In this document: one piece after another, positions 1 through 12,105 of the stretch
Numbering within the stretch: position 1 is the first letter of the stretch
Layout: the number at the start of each line of letters is the position of its first letter
NCBI RefSeq assembly: GCF_025766255.1
Contig: NW_026516775.1
Coordinates: forward strand, 1 to 64,000
Origin: Zychaea mexicana
Lineage: Eukaryota > Mucoromycota > Mucoromycetes > Mucorales > Lichtheimiaceae
Direction of reading: 5' to 3'
DNA length: 64,000 nt
Notes under the pieces: model-generated
Told to the model about the DNA's origin: nothing
What the model saw: only the letters and a program-made list of their open reading frames with translations
The model's database searches: none
Made by a program: the position numbers and the translations under genes

Positions 1-3000
1 AGTAGAGTATGTGTAGAGGAAATAACATTAGTGGGGTTGAAGGGAACGTTTGAAAATACAGAAAGCCAGTGTACTCGCCAGATACCAACCAGGATGCCGG
101 TGAGGAGCTGAATCGGAGAAAGCCAAGACCGATGAAGGCCCCAGCGAGGTATCACCAAGAAGAAGATAGCGTCGAAAATCATTGTGCGGTGTACAGGTAA
201 AAGAACACAGTCTTGGATAACACTCTGCCAGACGTGCCACTTGGTGGGGCAGTCCAGTAGAAAATGTTCTTGAGTGTCGAGAGCAGTTGTGCAGATTCCG
301 CATTCAGAAGAGAAACGGTCGGGCAGAATCCGATGTAAATTGGCATGACAGGAGATTTTGTGATGGAGAACACGCCACCAGATGGTCCGTGCGAGGGGTA
401 GAATACGGGCACGCCAAAAGGATTTCCATTGTTGCGGTGAGAACGAAGGATAGTTTGTATCAGCAATCGCAGACTGAATGTCGGGCAATTGGCGTTGTAG
501 CCGAAATGCTTGGGTACTACAAGAGGCCAAGGGCGTATCGTTGATAGCGAAGCGATCGTAGAAAGGTGTGAGATCAACGGACCCCAAATACGATCCAGCA
601 TCGGAAAGAACTGGGACACCAGGTAAAAGCGCGCGGTAAAGAAACAAAGTAATGAGTGCCTTGCCAGAGTCCAGAGCACGGAAAAGGTGAGAAATTGAAT
701 TACGACCCGTTGTGATCTCATCGTGGGTACGTCGACGAAGCCGGTTAAGCGAGCAGTCAAATAGGTACGCGTCAGAGACACGCAAGGTAGCAAGAACCTT
801 CTTCGGTGTAAAGGAACCAGGTGTAGATTCTTGTATGACAAAGGACAGAGGCAGACAAAGACACGTGGCCAATGACGGATCAGACTTCAATTCACCAGGA
901 ACGAGCGAGTCGATGGCACCAAAAAGAGGCGATAGGGTCGGAAAAGACCGGAATGCTGGCGAGCGCAGTGGCGGGAAAAGGAAGGGAAGTAGTGGATCAA
1001 TACAATTTGAGAGAGAATTCAATAGATAAGAGAGAAAAGAGGAAAGAGAAGAAATGGTAGATTGTTGACCAAGAATATGAGAAACCCATCTGATTTGCAA
1101 TGCCTGTTGTTGGATATTTGAATCTAATATGCCTAAACCACCTATAGATTTGGGAAGAGTGAGTATAGAATAACGAACAGGGGGAAATAAGCGATGCATC
1201 ATGAATTTGGTCACCAAACTGCGTATTCGGTTGTGACATGATTGTGGAACAGGGGTCACACGCAGGCATGCCAAAGTTTTGAGAGCACCAGGGCGTTAAC
1301 GACAGTAGCACGGCCTTGGACTGACAAGCCGCGTTGCAAGTGGATGTCACAAGCAATCTTTATCTTGGAAAGTAAGCCGTCAAGGAAAGCCATTAGTTGT
1401 GCAGTAGTAGAGGCCAGTGGATATCCAAGATACACAATGGCGGACAAAGACCGATAATCATGCCATGCCCGTATACCCGCAGTTGCCAAAAGTATCTGCC
1501 AAGCAGGTTGCGCAGCCCCGGATAAGGAAATGGCTTCGGTTTTGTGGTAATTGATGCGAGCGTTCGAAGCACGACTGTAAACAGCGAGAGAGTCTTGTAG
1601 ACGGCGAAAATCTTCTGGGCCATTCAAGAAGAAAAGCGCGTCGTCGGCGTATGCCAAGACTTTAACTGGTGGAGGGCAAGCAGTAGGGAGCGTCCCCATT
1701 GGTTGGCCAAGAGTGAAACCCAAGAAAGACGGATCGGCCAAAACTGTTCGCAGTAACGGATCAAACGCCAAATTAAACAGAATTGGGAGAGAGGATCGCC
1801 TTGTCTTAAGCCCCGACCTTGGGAGATAGAGTCGCTGAGATAGCCATTAACAAAGACAGAGATGGAGGTACTAAAAAAGAGAGTGCAAAGTGAAAGAACC
1901 AGTGACATGGGGAGGCCGATGTGCAAAAGAAGAAGGCGAAGATAGGTAGGATGGACCCGATCATAAGCCTTTTCTTGATCTAGCAACAAGCCAACCCTAG
2001 GAAGACGGTGATATCGTGCATATTCCATGACAAGGCGAGCAGTGAAACCGTTTTCCGCAATGAACTTACCAGGAAGAAAACCGGATTGAGCAGATGATAT
2101 AACAGGCCTTACCGCTGGAATAAGACGAGAGTTGAGCAGGCGAGAATAGACTTTGGAATCTGTGTTACTCAAGCTGATGGGACGCTAGTTTTCAAGGCGA
2201 GAGAGATCATTCCGCTTGGGAAGTAAACAGAGGCGAGTCTCGGACCAAGACAATGGGAAAACTCCGGCGAAAAGTGCATCATTATATACAGCAACAGCAA
2301 TGGATCCAGCAATATCATGATCGAAGAGAACCTTCAGAATGGGATACGGGAGTCCATCACTACCAGGACTACTGGCATGGGGAACCCGGCGTGCACCCAA
2401 GCGAATGTCTTCCAGAGTGAACGGCGCCATGAGGTGAGATTGTATGTGGGGGTCGTTGAGCGTAGCACATGGTACCACGCGCAATAACTGCTGAATGGCA
2501 TCATGATCAATGGGTTCCGGAGAGTAGAGCTTGTGATAATAATGGCGAGCAGCATCAGTCATGGAAGTAGGATCTTGGCAAAGGGAGTCGGTAGCAGGAT
2601 GGCGCAAGTGCGGAATGGTGCGTTGAGCTTGACGAACAGCGATGGTCCGCTTAAGGTAGCCCGCCGACCTTTCTCCATGCTCGCGCCACTTGAGGCCAGT
2701 ACGAAGGGCGTCAGTTTCTGCTTGATCGTTTTGCGCAGCTGCTATTTCGGCCTCCAAAGAGATCAAATACGGGTCAGATCGAGCAGACGTAGCGGCTGTC
2801 GTCTTGAGCACCTTTCGTCGTTCTTTTTGAAGAGCCCAAAGGCGGCGGTTGTGGTATGCTCGTTGGTCCTTGTTAAACTTCCTTGCAACTCGGCCAGTCT
2901 CCTTCTTGACTAGATCCCATTGTGCTTGTACGGAGCACCCCTCCGAAAAGGAGGCACATAATTTGTCCAGAGCTTGGTACAAAGCATGTCGGAAAAGAGG

Positions 3001-3759
3001 GTTTGAAGCAAGAGACGGGTGACACCGCCACATGCCAGGACCAACTGGTGCCTTACCAAGGCGAAGCTGGGCGGTAAGTAAGTGATGATCTGTCCAAAGT
3101 GGGTTAATAAAATCAATGACAGGGGATGACGAAAAGGAACGGAAGTCCGAAGACATAAAAATATAATCAATGCAAGACCGGGAGGAGTTACGTAAAAATG
3201 TGGGTGAAGGACAATGGCTGGGAGGGGTGATACAGTCATGCCAATAGGCGAGTAAATGTGCCTGCCAAATAGCCGGAACACCGCGAGGGGAACGGCTTAA
3301 AACTTGGTAATTAAAATCACCAAGAAGAACGCTACGTTCAATCACTCGTGAAGAGAAAATAGGTAAAAGGGCAAGGGATTCAAAGAAAGGTTGACGTGCA
3401 GATGCACGAGCAGGTGCATATATAACGAAAATGTTGAAAGGGGCAGATTCAAAAGATGAGTGAGAGGCAGTAACGTGCAAGAAGCGACCGTCAAGCTCCC
3501 AGGAAACAAGTGAAAAGGTAACGGATGAATTAAGAGAAACGAGTCCAACATGGTTGGACCAGAAAGAAGAGGTAGATTGAAATTGCATGTTGAAGCGAGA
3601 TTGAATATCAGGGTCCTCGGCATGAGTTTCCTGTAAGGCTAAAATATCAAGTGCTTGAGATCGAAGAAAGCGAATAAAATGTTTACTGTTATCAGGCTCG
3701 TTTGTCTTGGGTAGACCTCGACAGTTGAGCGTACCTATTTTGATATTGATGTCTTTCAT
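1..3759 (-). pseudogene. LINE ORF2: APE endonuclease, reverse transcriptase, C-terminal zinc domain (disrupted)
   Basis: Begins at 3759, overlapping the ORF1 stop. Residues 1-240 are an APE-type endonuclease: LNCRG, LQETH, LLGDFN, CIDYIF and TDHH motifs in order. The reverse transcriptase follows (PGSDGLPY; RPISL; GLRQGDPLS; active site YADD near 1645). Breaks: an in-frame TAG at 2185-2187 where the family has N-W-RPISL, so Trp TGG became TAG; a one-base loss right after GLRQGDPLS near 1787; and another frameshift near 1268. After that the thumb motif GGLGILDSN resumes. Near 240-300 a C-x2-C...H-x4-C zinc element (CGIC...HFLLDC) marks the usual C-terminal domain of LINE reverse transcriptases. 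The frame is open to base 1. It makes target-primed cDNA in the nucleus in active relatives; this copy cannot. Confidence 0.88.
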
Positions 3760-5159
3760 TGATTATATTTTGGATTCGGTTTGGATTGGCGAGTGCTGCA
3801 GCGTTCACCCTTGTCGTTGGTGGTGAGCCCAAATAGGGCAACGGCAGCGCCAGTGGCAGATTGTAACAACGAGTGATTGGGTGGTGGAGCAGGAGTACAG
3901 TCCTCCGTGTCCTTGTCTATTGTAGTATTGTTATCCTCCAAGGGAATGACCCCGTTGGAGACAGGAGACGAATCCTGATTAGATGTGTTTGCATAGAAGT
4001 CATTACTGTTACCGGTAGGGGAAGGAGGGCCCGGTATAGAGGGTCCCGATTCTTTGGGTAGCGGCGAAGAAATCGCGGAGTTCACGGGAGAAGGCGACTC
4101 AGTAAGGCCGCCCGAGCCGTTATCAACCTCCATATCCTCTGCGGTCAAACGAGGAGAGTTGTGTGCAGACGAATAGTCGGTCGCGCTTGCCTGATCATCA
4201 TGCGGAGGCGAAGGAATGCTAGTTACCAGGGAAACACCAAGAGCTCCTGCGGGCAGGCCTGGCACGCCAGAGTAACCAATATCACCAAGCGTCTGAGAGG
4301 CGGCAACAGGTGCGGGCAAAGACGGGAAAGCGGGCTGTGTGCGTTGCGGACAAGACGACTGAGTATGACCATAGATTCCGCAACGGGAGCAGCCTTGAAC
4401 ATGTCGAGACTTGGCTTTAGGGCAGTGTTCCTTTTCATGAGTGTCGCCACGGCAAATGCGACAGTAAGGTGGAGAGCCATCCCAAAAAGCGCAGACGAAA
4501 TGATCGTCGAAATCAGGGAATGGCAACGTGTGTGTGAACAATGGCTGATCAGAGTGTGTAACATCCATAGAAACACATCCTTGGCCCATGAAAAAACCGT
4601 GTTGGGCAGATCGGAAAAGACTGATGTCGAGAATCTTGCTGTATGGTCCAAGCATAGTTTGGATAGAGCTACTAAGCATTGTTTCAGTGACGTGAGGCAG
4701 ATCGTACAGGTTCACTGTCAGAAAACCCGAGCCTTTGCGGATTGCAGGAGTACCAAAGATGGCATGATTATTGATCTTTAGGCCATGTGTCTCCAGTTCA
4801 CGACGTTGTTCATCGGTCGCGGGAGTGATTTCCACAACAACGCGACGATCTTTGAAGCGCATTTCAACGCCCAAGGGAGCAGTGTTTGGGAATTGAGCAG
4901 CAATAGCATCAAGAATGATCATACGGTCAAGTGTAACCGATGTCGTCTCAAAAAATAGACTTGGGTTGACAGATGGAAAATACGTGTTGGTGCGTGTGTG
5001 TGGCCCAGTGATATTGGGCAAAGAGCACGTCGAGTAGATGGAATGTCTGACACTTTTGATGACAGGTTTGGTGGATTTTGGACGGGCTGATGCACTGTGG
5101 GACTTGTGCGCAGATGATGATGATGGATTGTTGGGTTTTAGACGTTTATTGCGACTCAT
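3756..5159 (-). CDS. LINE ORF1, gag-like nucleic-acid-binding protein with two CCHC knuckles
   Basis: Uninterrupted 467-residue ORF. The N-terminal quarter is basic and Ser/Pro-rich (MSRNKRLKP start), followed by a central region of about 150 residues that could be an RRM-like fold. Two CCHC zinc knuckles follow around residues 225-270: C-x2-C-x4-H-x4-C twice (CRIC...H...C and CSRC...H...C). The C-terminal third is a low-complexity Ser/Pro/Asp tail. In LINEs such proteins coat the transposon RNA and form the cytoplasmic ribonucleoprotein. The stop codon overlaps the ORF2 start as ATGA at 3756-3759, which fits termination-reinitiation coupling. ORF1 is intact while ORF2 is broken, so it could in principle still be made. 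Family assignment is firm; the RRM idea is inference. Confidence 0.85.
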   Translation of the reverse strand: MSRNKRLKPNNPSSSSAHKSHSASARPKSTKPVIKSVRHSIYSTCSLPNITGPHTRTNTYFPSVNPSLFFETTSVTLDRMIILDAIAAQFPNTAPLGVEMRFKDRRVVVEITPATDEQRRELETHGLKINNHAIFGTPAIRKGSGFLTVNLYDLPHVTETMLSSSIQTMLGPYSKILDISLFRSAQHGFFMGQGCVSMDVTHSDQPLFTHTLPFPDFDDHFVCAFWDGSPPYCRICRGDTHEKEHCPKAKSRHVQGCSRCGIYGHTQSSCPQRTQPAFPSLPAPVAASQTLGDIGYSGVPGLPAGALGVSLVTSIPSPPHDDQASATDYSSAHNSPRLTAEDMEVDNGSGGLTESPSPVNSAISSPLPKESGPSIPGPPSPTGNSNDFYANTSNQDSSPVSNGVIPLEDNNTTIDKDTEDCTPAPPPNHSLLQSATGAAVALFGLTTNDKGERCSTRQSKPNPKYNQ

Positions 5160-5199
5160 AGGCGGAAGAGATGAATGTCGGACACAAAACCGCCCATTC

Positions 5200-5541
5200 C
5201 CCTGAAAGTTTCAAACTCAATATTTCAGAGCCACAGTGTGTGCTTTTAAGCAGCACTGTTTATCAACAATCAGTACATCATAATCATCAAGAAAAGGCAT
5301 AGTTCGAAATGCCTTTGAATAGAACTGAGAAGCGTCCAAATAGTACCTGACATCAGACACTTGACAAAAAAAACAGAACTGAAGGAAAAGAAAGCAACAA
5401 AGTAATGATGAGACGTGGTGCCATGCACTTATCGTTAATAATTTGTATATGTCTTTTCTTGATGATTATGATGTACTGATTGTTGCTGCAATAGAGCACA
5501 CGCTGTGGCTCCTGAAATCTTTGAGTTTGAAACTTTCAGGG
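5200..5541. repeat. 342-bp fold-back (MITE-like) inverted repeat
   Basis: The outer 21 bases are perfect inverted repeats (CCCTGAAAGTTTCAAACTC at the left, its complement at 5522-5541). The similarity continues for about 90 bp per arm (for example CAACAATCAGTACATCAT at 5263-5280 against its complement near 5472-5489), with a spacer of about 150 bp. It sits between the LINE start and the pseudogene at 5674. I could not find a convincing target-site duplication. It may be a MITE, a solo fold-back element, or a promoter-associated palindrome. Confidence 0.65.
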
Positions 5542-5673
5542 TAATCTTTGATAAAACGGGGTGACGTGAGGGGTTTTTTTCCGAAAGTGCAGTACACCAC
5601 AAAGAAAAGCTTTTCACTGCTTTCTTCTCACCCACACTTGCACCAGCTTTCTCTCTCTCTCTCTCTCATAAAC

Positions 5674-6170
5674 ATGTCCACCACAACCAACAACATCGAC
5701 GTCTCCGGTGCTTACTTCTCGACCTGGCCTTCTCCCGTGCCCCGCCCAGGAAAATTACCTAGGAGGAACGTCAGCGCGAGGCCTGGCGCCAGTACAAAGC
5801 CATGGCGAAGGAGCTCGCAGAAGGAGCTCAGGAAGCCCAGGCCAAGAGGGCATACTTTGATCGGGTCAAGGCCCAGAAAGCATACACTTGGACTGGCGCC
5901 CACCAACCCCGCCCGAAGCCTGGTCAAGCCTTCCACCACTGCCGCAAGCACCAGAAGGGGTGGAACAAGTCGCGCCCCATCGACTGCCGGTTCGCCACTC
6001 TGGACGAGAGTACGGGCGCCATCCGTTTTGACAGCAATGCAGCGATGGCAGAGCGCGAGCGCGTCCACAACACGTATATGCAGCTTAGTGCTGCATATGC
6101 CTGGGACAAGGACGGCGTTTCCTGGCCGGACATCTACAAGAATGAGTTCCCTTTTGCTCAATATGAGTAA
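5674..6170 (+). pseudogene. Unknown small protein gene, frameshifted and with one in-frame TAG
   Basis: A GC-rich coding stretch of about 165 codons preceded by a CT-rich promoter-like tract (5650-5668) and followed by an A/T-rich tail. It opens with MSTTTNNIDVSGAYFSTWP at 5674. The codon usage and charged helix then continue in another frame (AWRQYKAMAKELAEGAQEAQ, from about 5763) and end at 6170 with FPFAQYE. Joining the two needs one extra A in the AAAA run at 5751-5754, and a TAG at 5760-5762 would then sit where CAG (Gln) is likely. Alternatively only the downstream ORF from 5802 (122 residues) is used. I do not recognise the family. The protein is basic and rich in Ala, Gln and aromatic residues, with no membrane segment. 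Confidence 0.45.
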
Positions 6171-6183
6171 TAAAAAAATTTAA

Positions 6184-7138
6184 AAAAATACTACTAGTAT
6201 CTGTTCATTGTGTATATATGTTTATTTGGTATTGGTGGGAGGTGGGGTGTTATTCTTGGGTATTCTGTATGGAAAAAAAGGGTGGGTGGGATGCTTGAAT
6301 AGAAAGCAGGTGGTTGTGTGTAAAAAGGTCATGATGGGCGAGGTAAAGGCAGTAGACAGTCAATTTCGTGGTGGCTCATATAAAAAGATGCTTGGTTCTA
6401 TTTTGCGCCTTTCTCTTTTACTCAAAAAATTACCCAGGTCTACTTTATAACTCTTTGAATCTTGACACTATCCGACAACGTCGCTTAGCACTTTTTGAAG
6501 AAGAGGCAATCCGTTTAGGGTATACCCAAGAAAATAGAAACACCACACAATGTAGCTACTCCGCTAGATCATAACTATGTACCTATGCTACGTATCTGTC
6601 TAATAAACCTATGTCGGACACGATTAAGCAGGGAAAGAAGCAAAATGACAGTGACAAACCCTTTTTGGATGAGTGACGAAAAGGAAACCGCGGTTACGAA
6701 AAGGGAACAGTGGTAACGAAAAGGGAATGGTTGGGAAAATGACAAGCAGTGAACCAAAAGGGAGCAATGACAAGCGGAGTGACGCTTGAAAACGAAAAGG
6801 GCAAGAACCGAGCATAGCACAAGAAGTGAAGAAATAAGAACTAGTCGAGTGGAGTAACGCATGAAGACGAAAAGAAAGGGCGCAGCACAAGCAGTAAGGA
6901 AAGATAGCATGAGAATATGACAAGAGCTAAACGAAAAGGAGTAAAGCCGCGGTTGTCAAGGCCACTACTGCTTATTGGTAAAGCGAGATTGAGCAAGCGT
7001 GAGGAGATGGTGATGAAGAACGTCGAAAGATGAAGCAATGTTGAGTGATAGTGAGCAGCAAAAGACTTTGGAAAAACAACAGTGGTGCCCCTTGCTTTAG
7101 GTATTTATAACCTCCTGGGACTCTGAAACAACAGAGCA
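6184..7138. other. No gene seen; scattered ACGAAAAGG repeats
   Basis: No supportable coding region. Between about 6675 and 6945 the motif ACGAAAAGG recurs at irregular spacing at least six times, giving an imperfect purine-rich repeat field. A TATA-like stretch (TATTTATAACC) occurs near 7100, just upstream of the decayed gene at 7139. Confidence 0.5.
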
Positions 7139-7998
7139 ATGAACCATCGGAAGAAGTGCTTCCCCGCCACTCGAACATTACGCGTCTTTGTCATCTTCAC
7201 TTGCTACGGCTGCTCTGTCCTTGCCGTCAACAAAACAATGTTTTTACCTGTCACTACCGTCAATCGTGCTGGCTGCCATCTGTGGTGACGCTATCCTGCT
7301 CTTGTATATGGAATCAGCAATGCCGGCGCCCATGTTGCTCTGTCACCTGCAATACATACTCTGGTTTTTTTGGCTGTCGTATACGTTGCTCCATCTCACA
7401 TTTCTCTCACTATCCAAGAGCGCGGACGTGTATATTCTACTCGTTGTACAGCCGAATTCCTTTCCTTGGGTGTCTTAAACTCTGCCGAACGTATTGTGGC
7501 TCTACTTGGCGTCTTTGTTTCCAAGGCTCCTTTGCTGGACGGTCTTGTTTCTTGGTTTTCCTGTGCTTACCAACGATGCTGTGCATAGATGCTGCTCTGC
7601 CGCTCCAAACGGATGACCTGTTCTCATAGCGTTCCTGTGTATGCTTAAGCTGTATGCCTTCATCCGCCGTTTTGGATTTATCAAGATCAAGGTTGAGACT
7701 GTGTTGTTGCCGTGGCTCTCCATGGATGAACTATGCTTTTGTTCGGACACATGCGTTTCCCTCATGGGTCCTACTGTGTTTGCCGAAGTTATGATCTACA
7801 TGGTAAGTTTTTCTATTTTAAAATCTCCCTTTATATTTGCTAGTTAGAATTGTTTTATTAAAAACCAGAATGTTTAACAGGATGAACGAGTGCATGTAAA
7901 CGTGCGATCGAATACGGCAGCCATTGTGGGTATTGGCGACGGTGGCAGAGAAATTTGGATGGGCAGGTTATTCTGTTTGTTTATGGAACAGATGCTAG
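7139..7998 (+). pseudogene. Decayed hydrophobic coding region with one recognisable intron
   Basis: An ATG at 7139 opens a short Cys- and aromatic-rich frame. It passes by frameshift into a frame reading SNAGAHVALSPAIHTLVFLA (near 7320-7370), which continues to a TAG at about 7588. A third segment from about 7640 ends at a consensus 5' splice site (ATG then GTAAGTTTTT at about 7803). A TTTAACAG acceptor at about 7881 leads into an exon ending in GQVILFVYGTDARP by another frameshift. The middle segment is hydrophobic enough for one or two membrane helices. I do not recognise it. The breaks suggest a dead host gene or transposon passenger; chance ORFs cannot be excluded. Confidence 0.3.
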
Positions 7999-8993
7999 AC
8001 CGTTGACCGTGTAGCCATATCAAGATGCTGTTGGTGTGATAAGGTACTTTACGTTTTGATATATGTGTATTGCTGGATCAACTTGAGCTATTCTAATTCG
8101 AGGCTGTGGTTTATAATGTAGATACTACGTTTTGTATCATTGTTACGTGTGAGGATCCAGGTAAGTGGTCAAAAGTGATTGCTGGGCAGGATCTGTTGTG
8201 TTGGGCATACTGGTGGTGGATAAGTGGTGTGGGTATATAATTCGAGTGCCGGTCTTTGTTTGCTGAAGGCAACAGTGTTGGACTAGAAGGATGGAATTCT
8301 TAAATAGAGACGATCAATTTTGAAAAGAAAGCATAATGTTTTGAGCGGGTTAGAAGATGTGCTGTGAACGGCAGTTCTTTTGTCGGATTGCTGATACGAC
8401 GGATTGTGTGAGGGCACTAGTAAAAGAAATAAAAACAGAAGGCTTTCTGTTTTATAACTTGGCTTGATTACCAACGTACATATGGATAACCAAACAACGA
8501 TGACATCCGAATATGACAAAGACTATACTGAACCATGATGATCGTGCTGTCTTTGAGTGACTGTGCTGCTGAAAAAGAACAGCACAGCTCTGAATATCAC
8601 GAACGCTCCCAGCCATCCATCGTATTAGCACCTCTGACAACTCAGCATACACTTTTACTGATATCACTGACATCGTGTGCTTCTCACGAATGTTTGCATA
8701 CAACGATTTATCTGGATGACGATTAGCAGATTATCTCGCCTGCAACGGTATAATATATAGAGTGTTGGCCACGCGTTTTTATCATATCAAAGTAACAAAA
8801 CTAAGGCGGCAGTTGTACCCACAACACTCGAACACTATAAAAACTCTGACGAACGAATATACAACACACGTTTTACACAATTCCTCAGTGGTCATTCCAA
8901 TCACTGTCAAACCGGCGTTTTCTGATATCAGCAACGCCATTGCACGTACAGAGGAACTCGTAAGTATATATTCTATGCCAGCCGGTATTTTTT
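7999..8993. other. Nothing recognisable
   Basis: No ORF with coding character, no terminal repeats and no tRNA-like box. This stretch is the left flank of MULE-B. Confidence 0.5.
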
Positions 8994-9085
8994 GGGCAGA
9001 TCTATTTGCACCCCCCCCCTCGTGCATCCCCCCAGTCACTGCCCGGCCCGGATTTTTAATTTGCACACCCCTCCTACCGGAACAC
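8994..9085. repeat. MULE-B left terminal inverted repeat
   Basis: GGGCAGATCTATTTGCACC followed by C-rich blocks (TGCATCCCCCC, TTTGCACACCCC). Its partner is inverted at 19286-19405, truncated at its outer edge. The arrangement matches the 121-bp repeats of MULE-A. Confidence 0.65.
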
Positions 9086-10251
9086 CTTTATTATGCAGAG
9101 AAGGAGTTATGAAAAAATCATTGCTATTTTTGACGAGTCTTTTTCATTTATAAAGCCCGTACTATTAATCATTCCAAGCAACGACAGGAACATTCAAAGC
9201 ACTCATCCAGTGATTCCTTTTAAAAAAAAACAGCTCTAAAATAGGCCGTGTGTGGGCGGGTAGGTTATTTTTATGCAACGAGACTAAAAGTCTTAGCAAC
9301 GATTTCAACTAGAAAGAACAAAAGGAAACTTGTTTTGCTTTCTTTTGCTTTTAATGCTATAGGTGACAAGACTTGAACAAATCTACAAGCATTCAATGCT
9401 TTCATCGGGGCTGACAAAGAGATTATCGAAATTTACAATGTAAAGATGGTAAATTACAAAAGAAACCTGATTTTCTGTTTATTTCTTCATGCACTTTGGC
9501 TTCTTTGTCGGTACTAAGGCGGTTCCCTTACAGACAAATCAGCATTGTGCTGGATGAAAAATGAATATGACTAGAGTGGTGTGATTTGAAGGCGATTGGC
9601 CGTTGTGCGGGTGGGCTTTATATGTTCGCTGGTGCAGTGGACTATGTGTTAAGGAGAGGAGTATATCTTTTATGTGGTCGTCCTTTCTCATTTTTTCTTC
9701 TAAAAGTCATCTTAAAACGACGAAGCAAATATCGATGATGAAACTGATGACTGCAACTGGTATTAAATGTCATTACACTCGAAACATTGTGTACACATTA
9801 AATACTTTTGACGAACTATGCGAGTGTATCTCTGTTTTCCCTTGGCTATTACCTAGATGGCAAGATGAACTCCAACATTGAACAGACACCATATGGATGG
9901 TCCGACATATTCAAGGAACTAAAGAGTCCAGTAGAATGCGCAAGGGGTTACTGTTTTTTGCATACACACACACACACGCTGGCAGTCTACTGCTCATGCT
10001 GATAAAAAATGGATTGTAAACAAAAGTTAGAAAAATAATAAAGGAAGTGGTATCATCAGACTATCCATCCTATTCAATGAACTAGTACTTTGCAGCCTCA
10101 TGGGTTCACCTATTCCTGGTCAATGTATCTATCGGTTTAAACATGTGTATATCGGATTAATTATATGAATATCAAAAAAAGAGAGAGGAAGAAAAGTAAA
10201 GGAAGAGAAGAGAGAGAAAAGAAAGAGTGGGCAAGAAGAGACATTGTGCTA
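9086..10251. other. MULE-B 3' internal region without a clear gene
   Basis: Between the left terminal repeat and the end of the transposase gene. It contains a (CA)n microsatellite at about 9964-9978 and a purine-rich tract at 10177-10235. A short plus-strand ORF (9808-10002) has no recognisable motif. Extra DNA compared with MULE-A suggests small insertions. Confidence 0.45.
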
Positions 10252-11929
10252 CTAAACATGATAAGGTCCAGTTAGGTCAACTGGCTTATAATCAGAATGT
10301 TCTGCTTCAGATCCAGATGAAAGAGAATGTGCATTTAAGTTTTCTGGAAGGGGAATAACCACATAGATCATGCTTTCGAATGCGTCTTGGAATAAGGGAT
10401 ACCATTGATCACCTCGGATTCTGGCACCACCATCTTTGCGGCCTTTACCTCGAGCATAAGGGTAGCAGGCAGGCCATTCAATCAACGCACCCGGCCTGAG
10501 CTGGATGAAAATTATGTGGTTGTGAATATGCTGCATGACGATTGGAGTTGTACGTATTGCTTGGGATGGTTTGCTTAGTAAGGGGCAAAATAACGAGGAT
10601 TCAGTGCCAAAGAATGCTATAGGCGTGTTGAACGCATCTGAGGCGAGCTGAGCACACTCTGGATAGTAAAACTAATGGTGCGCACTGGGATAAAGAACAC
10701 TAAGCATTCTTTCAGCGTCGAAACTCTCATAGATACTTTTTGTGCGATTTTTGATAAAGAACTCGCGCATTCCGGCCTTGATATCAATATATCGTTTTTC
10801 ATCTCCAAGTAAAGTAACAGCTAATGAACGGAAACCACAATTTCCATCTGGCTTCGGATTGTGCACTAAATTCACAGTAGAGCGTGGAATTGCATCGCAG
10901 ACCATGTCCAGGTTTGGCACAATAGGTGGATCAGCAGACGGAAAAGGTGATGGTAAAGAAGCGGGCAAAAAGGATGACCAAAAAGGTGGCATTGTAAGTT
11001 GTTGTTGTTGCTGTTACTGTGGTGGCGGTGGCGGTAGTGGTATGGTAGTGATGTCAGCTTTAGCTTTATGCTTGCCCTCCCTTAGTAAACCTAGTCAGTA
11101 CTGTATATCTAATAGCAATAGAAGATCAATTACAGCAAGGATTATACTGTTACTAACCAAATATCGGCTGCTTCGCGACCCGCGTTTGTTTTGGCTTTCT
11201 TGTTGCTTTCGTTCTGTTGGTGTTCCAAAGCAATAAGATCGCGCTTCGAGCTGCGCTTAGGTTTGCCTTTCGTTGGTCGAGATTTTGGCTGCTTCAGTTG
11301 CTTGATGTCTATAAAAAGATCATCGCTGATGGCTTGCATATGACGTAGAAGAGTTGAACGTTGCTTTTGATCAGGTAATCGATGCAACATAGTGGTGATA
11401 CGCGTGAGCTCAGCCTCGATTTGACTCTCCATGGTGGGAGCAGAATATGATTGCGAAATCGCTAGAATGTTGCTGCTACTGTGGATTGTTTCTTCCTCTA
11501 CATAAGGTTATCACATCTTAGTATAACACGTAAGAGTGGTATTAGATTATCCATACCTTCAGGAGCTGTCTTTTCAGGATGGAGATGCCAGCGTCTAGGG
11601 ATAATAATCAAAGGAATTTTTCCTTTAGGTGGTATCATGTGACAACAAGAAATTCCGTAATGAGCTTTGGTTGCACATCGACAATTGTCATTTTTCAACG
11701 GATTTGGATATACAAGCTCCTTGCGAATTGCATTAAAGGCGAATTTTGATATATGGCGCTGTAAATCTATGAGCCTTTCCTATTGACTTGGCGGGTTATG
11801 AAAGTTTACACCGAAATGTTCGCTGTCCAATTAACGATCCCAACTTAGATTCTGCACAGGCAAAAGCAACACACAGCGAACACGATTAGCAATGAATGTG
11901 CGTAGAACAAGATTGTAGGTAAATATCAA

Positions 11930-11932
<3 letters not shown>

Positions 11933-11970
<38 letters not shown>
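11933..11970. repeat. (AT)n microsatellite
   Basis: About 19 uninterrupted AT units, inside the presumed intron that follows the FYRLKV exon end of the MULE-B transposase. Confidence 0.9.
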
Positions 11971-11974
<4 letters not shown>

Positions 11975-12105
11975 CTTTAATCTGTAAAATTCATCGATTT
12001 GCTCAAAAGCAACGTATAGGTTACCACTGGCGGACTGTATGGCCTTCTTCATATTGGCGTGCGTTCCTTCAACTCTATTGGTGGTACTATTCCCAAGATG
12101 CTTGA

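Larger units (their letters stand above)
1..5159 (-). mobile_element. Tad/L1-like non-LTR retrotransposon (LINE), decayed, cut by the left edge
   Basis: Two adjacent minus-strand reading regions form a LINE: a zinc-knuckle ORF1 (3756-5159) and an endonuclease/reverse transcriptase ORF2 (3759 to beyond base 1). The reading frame of the C-terminal zinc domain is still open at base 1, so the 3' end, UTR and tail lie outside the window. The 5' UTR is short or missing, because the fold-back repeat at 5200-5541 starts about 40 bp upstream of the ORF1 start. ORF2 carries a nonsense codon and at least two frameshifts, so this copy is dead. Its GC content is clearly higher than that of the AT-rich right end of the window. 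The clade (Tad/L1-like) is inferred from an APE endonuclease combined with a C-terminal CCHC; a tree of the reverse transcriptase would settle it. Confidence 0.9.

Noticed and set aside
2503..2913. Plus-strand 136-codon ORF within the LINE
   Set aside because: Antisense shadow of the endonuclease/reverse transcriptase region; no independent coding signal.
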